Positions 9,449 to 17,663 of a stretch of DNA of 64,000 nucleotides are shown here, in pieces. The notes beneath the pieces are model-generated. The model was given only the letters and a program-made list of their open reading frames with translations, searched no databases and was not told the DNA's origin. Origin of the DNA: CAYREV01 sp964423345 (GTDB lineage Bacteria > Bacteroidota > Rhodothermia > Balneolales > Balneolaceae). Numbering within the stretch: the first letter of the stretch is position 1; each line of letters starts with the position of its first letter. Where the stretch lies: NCBI GenBank assembly GCA_964423345.1, contig CAYREV010000008.1, forward strand, positions 1-64,000, given 5' to 3'. The position numbers and the translations under genes are program-made.

Positions 9449-10990
9449 CTATTCTCCCTCCCGCGGTTTCATCTGGGGAAAGAAGAGGACGTCCCTGATG
9501 GAATCGGAATCGGTCATTACCATCGATAGCCGGTCAATGCCGATGCCGAGTCCCGCCGTTGGGGGCATCCCGTATTCCAGGGCCTGCAGGAAGTCTTCGT
9601 CGACCGTCATGGCTTCTTCATCTCCCTCACTTCTTAGCCGGGCCTGTTCTTCAAAGCGTTCACGCTGGTCTATAGGGTCGTTAAGTTCGGAAAAAGCATT
9701 GGCGATCTCCTTCCCGTTGCAGATGCATTCAAAACGTTCGACAAGCCCCTCCTTCTCCCGGTGCTTCTTGGCCAGGGGACTCATTTCGATGGGATAGTCG
9801 GTGATAAATGTAGGTTGAATGAGTTTGGGTTCTACATATTCACCGAAAATTTCATCGATGATTTTGCCTTTGCCGGCGCCCTCTTCCAGTTCAACATGCA
9901 GCTCATCGGCGATGTTCTGAAGCTCCTCGAGCTCTTTGTTGTACAGGTCCTTGCCGGTTTCCTTTTCGATAGCCTCAAACATGGGAATTCGGGGCCAGGG
10001 CTTTTGAAAATCTATTTCATTGTCGCCAACGGTGACCTTGGTGGAACCGTGGAGCTCCTTTGCCACCTGTTCAATCATCGTTTCCACAAACTCCATCATC
10101 CATTCATAATCCCGGTAGGCCACATACAGCTCCACCTGGGTGAATTCGGGGTTGTGAAAGCGGGAAAGGCCCTCATTTCGAAAATCCTTGGAGAACTCGT
10201 AAACCCCGTCATATCCGCCCACAATAAGCCGTTTGAGGTAAAGCTCATTGGCTATTCTGAGGTAGAGCTGCATATCCAGTGCGTTATGGTGGGTGACAAA
10301 AGGCTTGGCCGATGCTCCGCCATAAACCGGCTGGAGTATGGGGGTTTCAACCTCCAGGTACCCTTTCTCATTCATGAAGCTGCGCATGGCCTGTACCATC
10401 TCGGTACGCTTTCTGAACACCTTGCGTACTTCGGGGTTGACGATGAGATCCAGGTAGCGCTGCCGGTAGCGTTGCTCCTTGTCAGTGAAGGCGTCATATA
10501 CCTTGGTTTCGCCCTCCTCCGTTTCGACTTCCTTGGGTATGGGGATGGGGCGAAGCGTCTTGCTGAGCAGTACGAACTCCTTGGCAAAGACGGTGGTTTC
10601 TCCTGTTCCCGTAACGAAGACATGGCCCTTGATCCCGACTATATCTCCAATATCCGTCAGCTTTTTAAATACAGTATTGTACGCTTCCTTGCCCACGTCG
10701 TCCCGCCGAATATAGACCTGTATGGTCCCATCAGAATCCTGTAGGTTAAAAAAGGTGGATTTGCCCATGATCCGGCGCGTCATGATACGGCCCGCAACAG
10801 AAACCTGCCTCACATCACTTTCGTCCCCTTCATCGTCCTTGATCAGGTCGGGGGTATTGAGAATCCGGCTGCTGGTATGGGTTACCTCGAACTCATAGGG
10901 ATAGGGATTGATGCCCATCTCCCGGAGCTCTTTGAGTTTTTCCAGCCGTATTTCATGTTGTTCACTTACAGAAGCTTCAGTATTGCTCAT
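9449..10990 (-). CDS. lysS: Lysyl-tRNA synthetase, class II
   Basis: A 513-residue enzyme that charges tRNA-Lys. The N-terminal OB-fold anticodon-binding domain (about residues 55-160, VSVAGRIMTRRIMGKSTFF) precedes the class II catalytic core with motif 2 (FRNEGLSRFHNPEFTQVELY) and motif 3 (GLGIGIDRLSMVM) near the C-terminus. Length and motif order match bacterial LysS. ATG at 10990. It is the first gene of a minus-strand pair with the Lol permease and diverges from the phosphopantetheinyl transferase over an AT-rich region. Confidence 0.97.
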   Translation of the reverse strand: MSNTEASVSEQHEIRLEKLKELREMGINPYPYEFEVTHTSSRILNTPDLIKDDEGDESDVRQVSVAGRIMTRRIMGKSTFFNLQDSDGTIQVYIRRDDVGKEAYNTVFKKLTDIGDIVGIKGHVFVTGTGETTVFAKEFVLLSKTLRPIPIPKEVETEEGETKVYDAFTDKEQRYRQRYLDLIVNPEVRKVFRKRTEMVQAMRSFMNEKGYLEVETPILQPVYGGASAKPFVTHHNALDMQLYLRIANELYLKRLIVGGYDGVYEFSKDFRNEGLSRFHNPEFTQVELYVAYRDYEWMMEFVETMIEQVAKELHGSTKVTVGDNEIDFQKPWPRIPMFEAIEKETGKDLYNKELEELQNIADELHVELEEGAGKGKIIDEIFGEYVEPKLIQPTFITDYPIEMSPLAKKHREKEGLVERFECICNGKEIANAFSELNDPIDQRERFEEQARLRSEGDEEAMTVDEDFLQALEYGMPPTAGLGIGIDRLSMVMTDSDSIRDVLFFPQMKPREGE

Positions 10991-11313
10991 GATTATTTTG
11001 AGTCACCTTTCGACGTTTACGCATAAAATTTAGTCGCATAAAATACAGAATATACCACAGAATTGTGAGAATTTTCTGGCCTCCATAAAAAGTCCCCCTT
11101 GCATTGTGATGTTTTAAAAATAGGCCTTTACTTATATCTTGACAGCAAATCGCAATTGGATCCGCTGATACTATTATAAGACTGGAAAACCATAACATTC
11201 CCGGTGCCATCCATCTTGCCCTGGGTGACATCGCACCGGACGAGGAGCATGAAGAACTGCTGGATGACCGGGAGCGGGCCAACGGCCGTTCCATCAGGAG
11301 CGGACCGCGGAGA
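10991..11313. other. lysS / phosphopantetheinyl transferase divergent region, partly coding
   Basis: The first 150 bp are AT-rich and should hold both divergent promoters; a TTGACA stands at 11139-11144 without a well-spaced -10. From 11143 to 11313 the frame of the downstream transferase gene is open and reads protein-like sequence (…ENHNIPGAIHLALGDI…ELLDDRERANGRS…) that resembles the N-terminus of Sfp-type transferases. No ATG, GTG or TTG occurs in that frame before 11314, so the true start of the gene is unclear. Confidence 0.55.
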
Positions 11314-11796
11314 GTGGAATATATCTCTACCAGGTTCCTGGTCAAAAAACTGGCGGAACAGTTGGGATATGATCCCCATACCTTCAGCATTCTCAAGGAC
11401 GAGCTGGGCAAGCCTTACGGCGAGGCCAACAAACTCAAGCTGTTTCTGAGTATTGCCCACACAAATAAATTGGTTATCTGCGGTATCTCCGAAGAGATGG
11501 ATATGGGCATCGATATAGAGCCGGCTGACCGTTCGGTAAATGAAAAAGTGGCCGATCGTATCCTGCATCCGGACGAACCGCAGGGGGTGAGGGAGCTGGA
11601 CCTTGTTCGTCTGTGGACGATCAAAGAGGCTCTTGTCAAGCTGGAGGGCAGAGGGCTGCGGACAAACCTGAATGAGGTGCTTGTTTCAGGGGGGGACAAT
11701 CAGCTATTTCATGGAAGATTTAATAATGACAAAAGAGCAAAAATTTGTAGTTTTAGGCATCAGAATCACTGGATATCCGTAGCTTACTTCGGCTAA
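11314..11796 (+). CDS. 4'-phosphopantetheinyl transferase superfamily protein
   Basis: Such enzymes move phosphopantetheine from CoA to the serine of carrier proteins. The frame shows the two family signatures: the magnesium-binding MGIDIEPAD and WTIKEALVKLEGRG. The only normal start codon in frame is GTG 11314, giving 160 residues; this would begin inside the conserved block RRVEYISTRFLVKKL and leave out the usual first 40-50 residues. The frame is open back to 11143 and reads homologous-looking sequence, so translation may begin at a rare codon (ATT 11173 or CTG 11182), or there may be an error upstream. A plausible target is AcpP at 58.2 kb. It is followed 31 bp later by the Memo-like gene. 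Confidence 0.82.
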   Translation: MEYISTRFLVKKLAEQLGYDPHTFSILKDELGKPYGEANKLKLFLSIAHTNKLVICGISEEMDMGIDIEPADRSVNEKVADRILHPDEPQGVRELDLVRLWTIKEALVKLEGRGLRTNLNEVLVSGGDNQLFHGRFNNDKRAKICSFRHQNHWISVAYFG

Positions 11797-11827
11797 GTAA
11801 ATAAATATCACCACTTTCTATAGATTT

Positions 11828-12589
11828 ATGAATATAACTTCTTATTCGGCCGATCAGATTAATGAAGGACTGAACAAGGCAAAAGAAGAACACAACGGCA
11901 CCAACGATTATATTCGGGTCCTGTTTTCGCCTATCACCATCAACGATGAAAACTTTGATAGGACCTGTGATATTTACAGCCGTATAGATCCCGAAAATTA
12001 CGAGACGATCATCATAATCGAATCATATGATGAGGTGCTCGCCAAAAAGCTTCCGATGCCCTCAAACAATACTTTTGAGACGCCGTTGGGCGAAGTGAAA
12101 GTCAACGATTACATGCGCAACGAATTTTGCGATGAAGACGACGACTTCTTTATCCATGACGAAGGTTTCAGCAAGGATATGAGCCTGTTCCAGCAGCTGA
12201 TGTTTCTGCAATGTGCCTGTGAAGACTTTTCTGTGGTGAGTGTGCAGATTGCAGACGTGGAGCCCGCTATCGTAAAGGAATTGGCCCACGTGTTGCAGGA
12301 GGTGCTTGCTCCCCGCCGGGCACTGCTGGTATTCTGTTGCGAACTCGATAACGACCGGAAGGATGAATTTGCCAGGATCAGGGAGATGATTGAAAAGGAT
12401 AACGACTCCGGCCTGATGAATTACCTGAACAGGGGAGATTCTCATATGAAAGGGGTGACCACCTTTATTGCGGGTGTACTTGTTGCCAAGGCGTGGGAAC
12501 TGCAGCTGAACTTTTTGAATGGCGAATATGAAGATTATAGCGGCAGCCTGCTTACTGCATATGCCGAACGACAGAAAATATTACTCTGA
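11828..12589 (+). CDS. Memo-like (AmmeMemoRadiSam protein B-like) protein, divergent
   Basis: A 253-residue soluble protein. Its course resembles the Memo family: an early beta strand with a loop (FSPITINDENF) where Memo has the PHAGY block, a strand followed by ESYD where Memo has GPSH, an MSLFQQLMFLQ helix where Memo has EHSxExQLPFL, and LVFCCELDND where Memo has the SSDxSH block. The family's histidines are absent at all these places, so metal binding as in Memo is unlikely. The assignment rests on pattern only and is moderate. It sits tightly between the phosphopantetheinyl transferase and the DUF2520 gene (gaps 31 and 9 bp), suggesting one operon. Confidence 0.5.
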   Translation: MNITSYSADQINEGLNKAKEEHNGTNDYIRVLFSPITINDENFDRTCDIYSRIDPENYETIIIIESYDEVLAKKLPMPSNNTFETPLGEVKVNDYMRNEFCDEDDDFFIHDEGFSKDMSLFQQLMFLQCACEDFSVVSVQIADVEPAIVKELAHVLQEVLAPRRALLVFCCELDNDRKDEFARIREMIEKDNDSGLMNYLNRGDSHMKGVTTFIAGVLVAKAWELQLNFLNGEYEDYSGSLLTAYAERQKILL

Positions 12590-12598
12590 TCCCACCTT

Positions 12599-13468
12599 AT
12601 GAATTCCCCGGAAGTCACCACTATTGGCACGGGAGCGCTGGGTGCTGCGCTTACGAAAGCTCTTCATCAATCGGGGTATCCGGTAAAAAGCATATACAAC
12701 CGCACCGCCTCAGGAGCCCGTACACTTGCAGCCGAGATAGATGCAGACGTCTGTTCAACCTTTCCCCAACAACCGGATGAACTGGGGACGATGGTGTTCA
12801 TTACCGTTCGCGATGCGGCTATAGCGCAGGTTGCACGCCGGTTGGCGAAACTGAGCAACGATCTTTCGGAATTTGTATTTGTTCACTGTTCGGGCAATGA
12901 GCCGTCCGAAGTTTTAAAACCTTTATCCGCCAAAGGGGCACATGTTGCCGCTTTTCATCCCCTGCAGACTTTCACGGCAACCTCGGGCCCGGCTGATTTT
13001 GAGAATATATATTTTGACCTGGAGGGTGATGAGGGCGCAGTCGGTGTATTGAACGATATGGCCGGCCGTTTGGGAGCAAAGACTATCAGGGTTCCCGCTT
13101 CGGCAAAACCATATCTGCATGCTGCAGCGGTTACCGCCTCAAATTACCTGCTGGCCCTCCTTGAGGCCTCGGGCAGGATAGCCGAATTGGGGGGGCTGAA
13201 AAAGGGAGAAATACAGGAAGCCCTCTTACCGTTAATCAAGACTACCCTTGATAATGCTGAGTCCGGCAGAACAGAGGATATACTTACCGGACCGGTCAAG
13301 CGGGGGGATATACAAACCGTAAAGGAGCATATTGAACTTTTGCGGTCTGATAAATCGTTAATGAGCCTGTATAAGAAGCTGGGAAGCGTGGCGTTGGATA
13401 TTGCCGTCCGCTCTTCCACGCTTTCGGAGGAAAAAATCGAGGAGCTGTCCAGGTTGCTGAAATCATGA
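12599..13468 (+). CDS. Rossmann-fold DUF2520 protein
   Basis: A 289-residue protein with an N-terminal nucleotide-binding fold (TIGTGALGAALTKAL, then the IYNRT strand end) like that of F420/NADP-dependent oxidoreductases and ProC. The C-terminal helical DUF2520 domain begins around residue 130 after the conserved FVHCSGN and AFHPLQTF blocks. The substrate is unknown; the fold suggests an NAD(P)-dependent dehydrogenase-like protein. It starts 9 bp after the Memo-like gene and probably shares its transcript. Confidence 0.82.
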   Translation: MNSPEVTTIGTGALGAALTKALHQSGYPVKSIYNRTASGARTLAAEIDADVCSTFPQQPDELGTMVFITVRDAAIAQVARRLAKLSNDLSEFVFVHCSGNEPSEVLKPLSAKGAHVAAFHPLQTFTATSGPADFENIYFDLEGDEGAVGVLNDMAGRLGAKTIRVPASAKPYLHAAAVTASNYLLALLEASGRIAELGGLKKGEIQEALLPLIKTTLDNAESGRTEDILTGPVKRGDIQTVKEHIELLRSDKSLMSLYKKLGSVALDIAVRSSTLSEEKIEELSRLLKS

Positions 13469-13623
13469 AAGGTTAGTCTGCCGAAAAGGTTAAAAAACAT
13501 TACCTTAAAGCAAGCAATAAGGGAGCCGGGCAAAAGTGTTTACACCACCAAATAGCTTGGAAGTACCATAAAATGGATCGATTAGGCCCCAAGCCGGCTG
13601 TAAATCATTAGTGTTTAATAAAT

Positions 13624-14280
13624 ATGTTTAGTACCGCTCAAAGAACTGAAAATGAAGACCTGATGGATACCTCGGGATTGGATTCCAAAAAGATTCCGCT
13701 GATGGAGGATTTCTATACCATCCAGGGAGAGGGCGTACATACCGGCAAGCCCGCTTATTTCATTCGGACAGCAGGCTGCGATGTAAACTGCTGGTGGTGC
13801 GACGTAAAAGAAAGCTGGGAGGAATCGGAACACCCTACAGTGAGAGTTGGTGATATTGTGGAGCGGGCTACCGAAAGCGGGGCAGGGATAGCCGTCATTA
13901 CCGGCGGCGAGCCGCTGCTACACGACCTGGATCCGCTGACACTCAGCCTTAGGGAGGCGGGATTGAAAACGCATATCGAGACGAGCGGTTCCTCGCCGTT
14001 GTCGGGCTACCTGGATTGGATCACCCTTTCCCCCAAGAGATTCAAGGAGCCGCTTGACGAGATCTTTCCCTATGTGGACGAGCTGAAAGTGGTGGTCTTG
14101 ACCCGTAAAGATTTGGAGTGGGCGGAAAAGAATGCCGCACGCTGCCCCGACGATACCGAACTGCTTCTGCAGCCCGAATGGGATACCCCTTCGTCTATGG
14201 ACCTGATCGTGGACTACGTTAAGGAGCATCCGCAATGGCGCATCAGCCTGCAGACCCATAAGTTTCTGGGTGTGAGATAG
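13624..14280 (+). CDS. queE: 7-carboxy-7-deazaguanine synthase QueE
   Basis: This radical-SAM enzyme turns 6-carboxytetrahydropterin into 7-carboxy-7-deazaguanine in the queuosine/preQ0 pathway. The 218-residue product carries DFYTIQGEGVHTG, then the cluster motif C-x3-C-x2-C (CDVNCWWCD) that binds the 4Fe-4S cluster, and VITGGEPLL for SAM binding. ATG 13624 adds about 15 residues before the conserved core; ATG 13663 is an alternative start. No other queuosine gene lies in the window, and I see no preQ1 riboswitch in the 155 bp upstream. The gene is convergent with the DUF58 gene. Confidence 0.93.
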   Translation: MFSTAQRTENEDLMDTSGLDSKKIPLMEDFYTIQGEGVHTGKPAYFIRTAGCDVNCWWCDVKESWEESEHPTVRVGDIVERATESGAGIAVITGGEPLLHDLDPLTLSLREAGLKTHIETSGSSPLSGYLDWITLSPKRFKEPLDEIFPYVDELKVVVLTRKDLEWAEKNAARCPDDTELLLQPEWDTPSSMDLIVDYVKEHPQWRISLQTHKFLGVR

Positions 14281-14283
14281 GGA

Positions 14284-14351
14284 AGTAGCCGGCAAGCCGG
14301 CAATCTCACTGCCTGCTACTCTCACCTGCGTTAAAACTTCGGCGGGCAGGT
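14284..14351. terminator. Hairpins between convergent queE and DUF58 genes
   Basis: AGTAGC-c-GGCA (14284-14294) can pair with TGCC-t-GCTACT (14310-14320), a 10-bp stem with one mismatch. A second short stem is ACCTGC (14324-14329) with GCAGGT (14346-14351). Neither is followed by a clear T run, so termination is inferred from location only. Confidence 0.35.
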
Positions 14352-14371
14352 ACTTCTTCTTACTGCCTTTA

Positions 14372-15247
14372 TTAATACCTGTTCACCCTCCGGTGGAAGA
14401 AGTTCATCAGGGGGCGTACATACGACTCGTTGGTGTGCAATTCGATGGTATCAATTTTCATGCGAAGAAATTGATCCCTGAGCTCTTTCTTTTCTTTAAG
14501 GCGCCGTTTTTTGTAGGCTTTACGAACGTTGGGATTGGAGGTATCGATGAGGACCTCCCTGCCGGTTTCAGCATCTTTCAGGGGGATCAGTCCCAGCTCG
14601 GGGAGCTCATCCTCAAGCCGGTCGTTAATAATAATACTTACAAAATCGTGTTTCCGGCTGGTTATTTTAAGCTGCCGCTCATATTCGGCATCCTGAAAAT
14701 CACTGGCCATGACCACAATGGCCTTCCTGTTCAGCAGCCGGTTGACATAGCCCAGGGCTTCACTGATATCGGTTCCCGGGCCTTCAGGCTCGGTTGTAAG
14801 AAGCTCGCGAATCAGCCGAAGTACGTGCAGGCGGCCTTTTTTGGGCGGAATCACTTTTTCAATCACATCGCTGAAGAGCACCAGGCCCACTTTATCATTG
14901 TTTTTGATGGCACTGAAAGCGAGGACGGCGCAAATCTCTATAGCCAGCTCCATTTTATTCTGGTTCAGGCTTCCAAAGATGCCGCTGGGTGAGATGTCCA
15001 CACACAACATGAGGGTCTGCTCACGCTCTTCTTCAAACATCTTGATGAAGGGATCTCCGGTCCGGGCGGTTACGTTCCAGTCAATCTGTCGAATATCATC
15101 GCCATAGGTATATTCCCGAACCTCGGAAAATTCCATGCCGCGGCCCTTGAAAGCCGACTGGTATTCGCCTCCCATAATGTTGTTGACCATGCCTTTGGTC
15201 CGTATCTCAATTTTGCGGACTTTTTTAAGAATTTCCTTTGATATCAT
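14372..15247 (-). CDS. DUF58 domain protein (Bat/MoxR-associated)
   Basis: I choose ATG 15247 (product about 291 residues, MISKEILKKVRKIEIRT), the usual family start; an ATG at 15346 would add 33 unlikely residues. It has the DUF58 core GRGMEFSEVREYTYGDDIRQIDW, here split as GRGMEFSEVREYTYGDD and IRQIDWNVTAR, followed by a VWA-like fold (CVDISPSGIFGS). In most FCB genomes this gene stands between moxR and the Bat genes; here it is alone, 8 kb from the BatD/BatA pair and with no moxR in view. Probable cytoplasmic partner of a MoxR-type AAA ATPase. Confidence 0.88.
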   Translation of the reverse strand: MISKEILKKVRKIEIRTKGMVNNIMGGEYQSAFKGRGMEFSEVREYTYGDDIRQIDWNVTARTGDPFIKMFEEEREQTLMLCVDISPSGIFGSLNQNKMELAIEICAVLAFSAIKNNDKVGLVLFSDVIEKVIPPKKGRLHVLRLIRELLTTEPEGPGTDISEALGYVNRLLNRKAIVVMASDFQDAEYERQLKITSRKHDFVSIIINDRLEDELPELGLIPLKDAETGREVLIDTSNPNVRKAYKKRRLKEKKELRDQFLRMKIDTIELHTNESYVRPLMNFFHRRVNRY

Positions 15248-15398
15248 GGCTTCCCGGTTTTGTAGTTCAACGGGAGAAAATAGGCAAATGTTCTCAAAAT
15301 CCATGATTGAACTTTGGAAATATGAATTAACGAATCCCACCATCATAATTTGCTTGCTGAATTTACTCCCAGGGTTAATAATTTTGCCATTTTTTGCC

Positions 15399-15406
15399 TA
15401 CCTTTG
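15399..15406 (+). promoter_or_regulatory. Candidate -7 box (TAnnTTTG) of ald
   Basis: TACCTTTG matches the TAnnTTTG -7 element of FCB-type housekeeping promoters and lies 40 bp before the ald start codon. The -33 TTG element is not clear. Confidence 0.4.
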
Positions 15407-15445
15407 GCACGGAATTGATCAACCTGAACTTAAAGTCATTAGCTC

Positions 15446-16558
15446 ATGATTATTGGTGTACCCAAGGAGATTAAAACGCATGAAAACAGAGTTGCACTGC
15501 TCCCCGGCGGAGTTAGCAGGATGAAGCGCGATGGACATGAAGTGCTAATAGAAAAAGATGCCGGCAAGGGGAGCGGCTTCAGCGATGGAGAATACAGGGA
15601 CGCAGGGGCTGAAATTGTGAATGATGTTGAAGAGCTGTGGGAACGCGCCGGGATGATCATGAAGGTGAAAGAGCCTATTAAGGAAGAGCACGGGCGCATG
15701 AGGGAGGGACAGATTATATTCACCTATTTCCATTTTGCCGCCGACCGAACCCTGACCGAAAAGGTGGTCGAGTCGGACTGTATTGCCATCGCTTACGAAA
15801 CCGTAGAGAAAGAAGACGGATCCCTGCCGCTGCTTATTCCCATGAGCGAGGTGGCGGGACGCATGGCCGCCCAGGAAGGGGCCAAATATCTTGAGAAAGC
15901 CACCGGCGGACGTGGAGTGCTGCTGGGTGGAATACCCGGCGTGCCGCCGGCAAATGTACTGGTCCTCGGCGGAGGTATTGTAGGCGTAAATGCGGCAAAG
16001 ATAGCTGCAGGCATGGGGGCCAATACCACTATTATGGATATCAATATGCCTCGCCTTCGCTACCTGGATGAAGTAATGGATAAAAATGTCAATACGATGT
16101 TCTCTTCCGAAGCCAATATACAGCGTATGCTTCCGGATGTAGACCTTATTATCGGTGCGGTACTAAAGCCGGGTGCCAAAGCTCCCCACCTGATCACCCG
16201 GGAGATGCTGAAACAGTTGAGAGCCGGTACCGTGCTGGTCGATGTGGCTATAGACCAGGGAGGGTGTTTCGAAACCTCCAAGCCTACTACCCACGATGAT
16301 CCCATCTATATTATCGATGATGTGGTTCACTACTGCGTGGCCAACATGCCCGGAGCCGTCCCCTACACTTCAACGCTCGGTTTGACGAATGTAACACTGC
16401 CCTATGCCAGGGATATAGCCAACAAGGGATGGAAAAAAGCCCTGGATGAAGATCCCGAGCTGAAAAAAGGCTTGAATGTCGTAGACGGCAAAATCGTTTA
16501 CCGGGATGTGGCGGAAGCCTTCGATATGGAATATACTTCCATTGATGAAGTGCTGTAA
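15446..16558 (+). CDS. ald: Alanine dehydrogenase
   Basis: NAD-dependent enzyme that interconverts L-alanine and pyruvate plus ammonia. The 370-residue product starts with the family signature IGVPKEIKTHENRVALLP, including the substrate-binding Arg and Lys. It carries the Rossmann motif VLGGGIVGVNAAKIA near residue 175 and ends with the conserved NMPGAVPYTSTLGLTN block. Length is typical. It is a single gene with its own likely promoter, facing away from the DUF58 gene. Confidence 0.96.
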   Translation: MIIGVPKEIKTHENRVALLPGGVSRMKRDGHEVLIEKDAGKGSGFSDGEYRDAGAEIVNDVEELWERAGMIMKVKEPIKEEHGRMREGQIIFTYFHFAADRTLTEKVVESDCIAIAYETVEKEDGSLPLLIPMSEVAGRMAAQEGAKYLEKATGGRGVLLGGIPGVPPANVLVLGGGIVGVNAAKIAAGMGANTTIMDINMPRLRYLDEVMDKNVNTMFSSEANIQRMLPDVDLIIGAVLKPGAKAPHLITREMLKQLRAGTVLVDVAIDQGGCFETSKPTTHDDPIYIIDDVVHYCVANMPGAVPYTSTLGLTNVTLPYARDIANKGWKKALDEDPELKKGLNVVDGKIVYRDVAEAFDMEYTSIDEVL

Positions 16559-16845
16559 ACCGTTTGCGGGGATTTGCCGGTACCGGCGCATTCCTTCCCG
16601 GAAAACCCGTCCATTACCATTATTGTCGCTTTTTCTGCACCCCATTTGCAGGGTTGATTCCTGAGATTGTGGAAGAATTAAAATATATTGTGAGGCGTAA
16701 TGCCATAAGTAATTGCGCAGCAGCAAGTTGAATTCCCTTTGGAAAAGGTTAATAACTTGTTAATAAGTATTTTTGGTTAGCAGAATAGAGGACATTATAT
16801 TTTTTAATTAACACATAATAGAAAATCTGCCATTTATAGCATTAT
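16559..16845. promoter_or_regulatory. parA upstream region with candidate -7 box
   Basis: 287-bp spacer that becomes very AT-rich toward parA. TATTTTTG at 16768-16775 fits TAnnTTTG and would give a leader of about 65-70 bases. I searched for parS-like GTTTCACGTGAAAC and DnaA boxes here and found none. No RNA gene seen. Confidence 0.4.
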
Positions 16846-17643
16846 ATGGGCAAAGTTATTTCCATAGCCAACCAGAAAGGCGGTGTAGGCAAAACCACAT
16901 CATCTATCAACCTTGCTGCCAGCCTGGCAGCTATTGAGCACCCTACGCTGGTAATTGATATCGATCCCCAGAGCAATACCACCAGCGGCCTCGGTATTGA
17001 GTCTAAAACCGTTTCCAACTCCATTTATGAAGTGATGGTGGGAGGGGTGAATGCCACGGATGCCATACGTGAAACGGAGCTCCCTTTTCTGGATTTGATC
17101 CCCTCTCATATCAACCTCGTGGGGGCTGAAATTGAGATGATCGACCGGGAGGAACGCGAACGGATACTGCAGAAAGCAATTGAGGGACTCAGGGATAAAT
17201 ATGATTTTATAATAGTTGACTGCCCCCCTTCACTCGGACTTTTGACCATCAATGCACTGACCGCTTCCGATTCGGTCATCATACCGGTTCAATGTGAGTA
17301 TTTCGCCCTGGAGGGGCTGGGACAGCTTTTGAATACCATAAAGATTGTAAGGCAACACCTGAATACCGAGCTTGAGATCGAAGGAGTGCTGCTGACTATG
17401 TACGATACGCGCACAAGGCTGTCTGACCAGGTGGCTGAAGAGGTTAAAAAGTATTTTGAGGACCGGGTATTCAATTCTGTGATCGCCCGGAATGTACGAT
17501 TGGCAGAGGCACCGAGTTTTGGAAAACCCGCCCTGCTTTACGATTCTACCAGTACAGGCGCCAAAAATTATCTGGCCCTGGCCAGGGAAATCATTCACAG
17601 GAATAAAAACCTGTTTAAAGACAGTCCCGTATTTGCAGGTTAG
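16846..17643 (+). CDS. parA: Chromosome partitioning ATPase ParA/Soj
   Basis: ParA-type ATPase of 265 residues that binds DNA non-specifically and drives origin segregation with ParB. The deviant Walker A KGGVGKTT is at residues 10-17, Walker A' is VIDIDPQSN, and Walker B is IIVDCPPSLG. It has the short chromosomal form without an N-terminal DNA-binding extension. parB follows after 20 bp; together they form the chromosomal segregation pair. Confidence 0.96.
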   Translation: MGKVISIANQKGGVGKTTSSINLAASLAAIEHPTLVIDIDPQSNTTSGLGIESKTVSNSIYEVMVGGVNATDAIRETELPFLDLIPSHINLVGAEIEMIDREERERILQKAIEGLRDKYDFIIVDCPPSLGLLTINALTASDSVIIPVQCEYFALEGLGQLLNTIKIVRQHLNTELEIEGVLLTMYDTRTRLSDQVAEEVKKYFEDRVFNSVIARNVRLAEAPSFGKPALLYDSTSTGAKNYLALAREIIHRNKNLFKDSPVFAG

Positions 17644-17663
17644 CATAGGATAGGAGGAGGAAT

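Noticed and set aside
13469..13623. Possible preQ1 riboswitch before queE
   Set aside because: I could not find the short pseudoknot pattern with its conserved C-rich and A-rich strands; the spacer looks like an ordinary leader.
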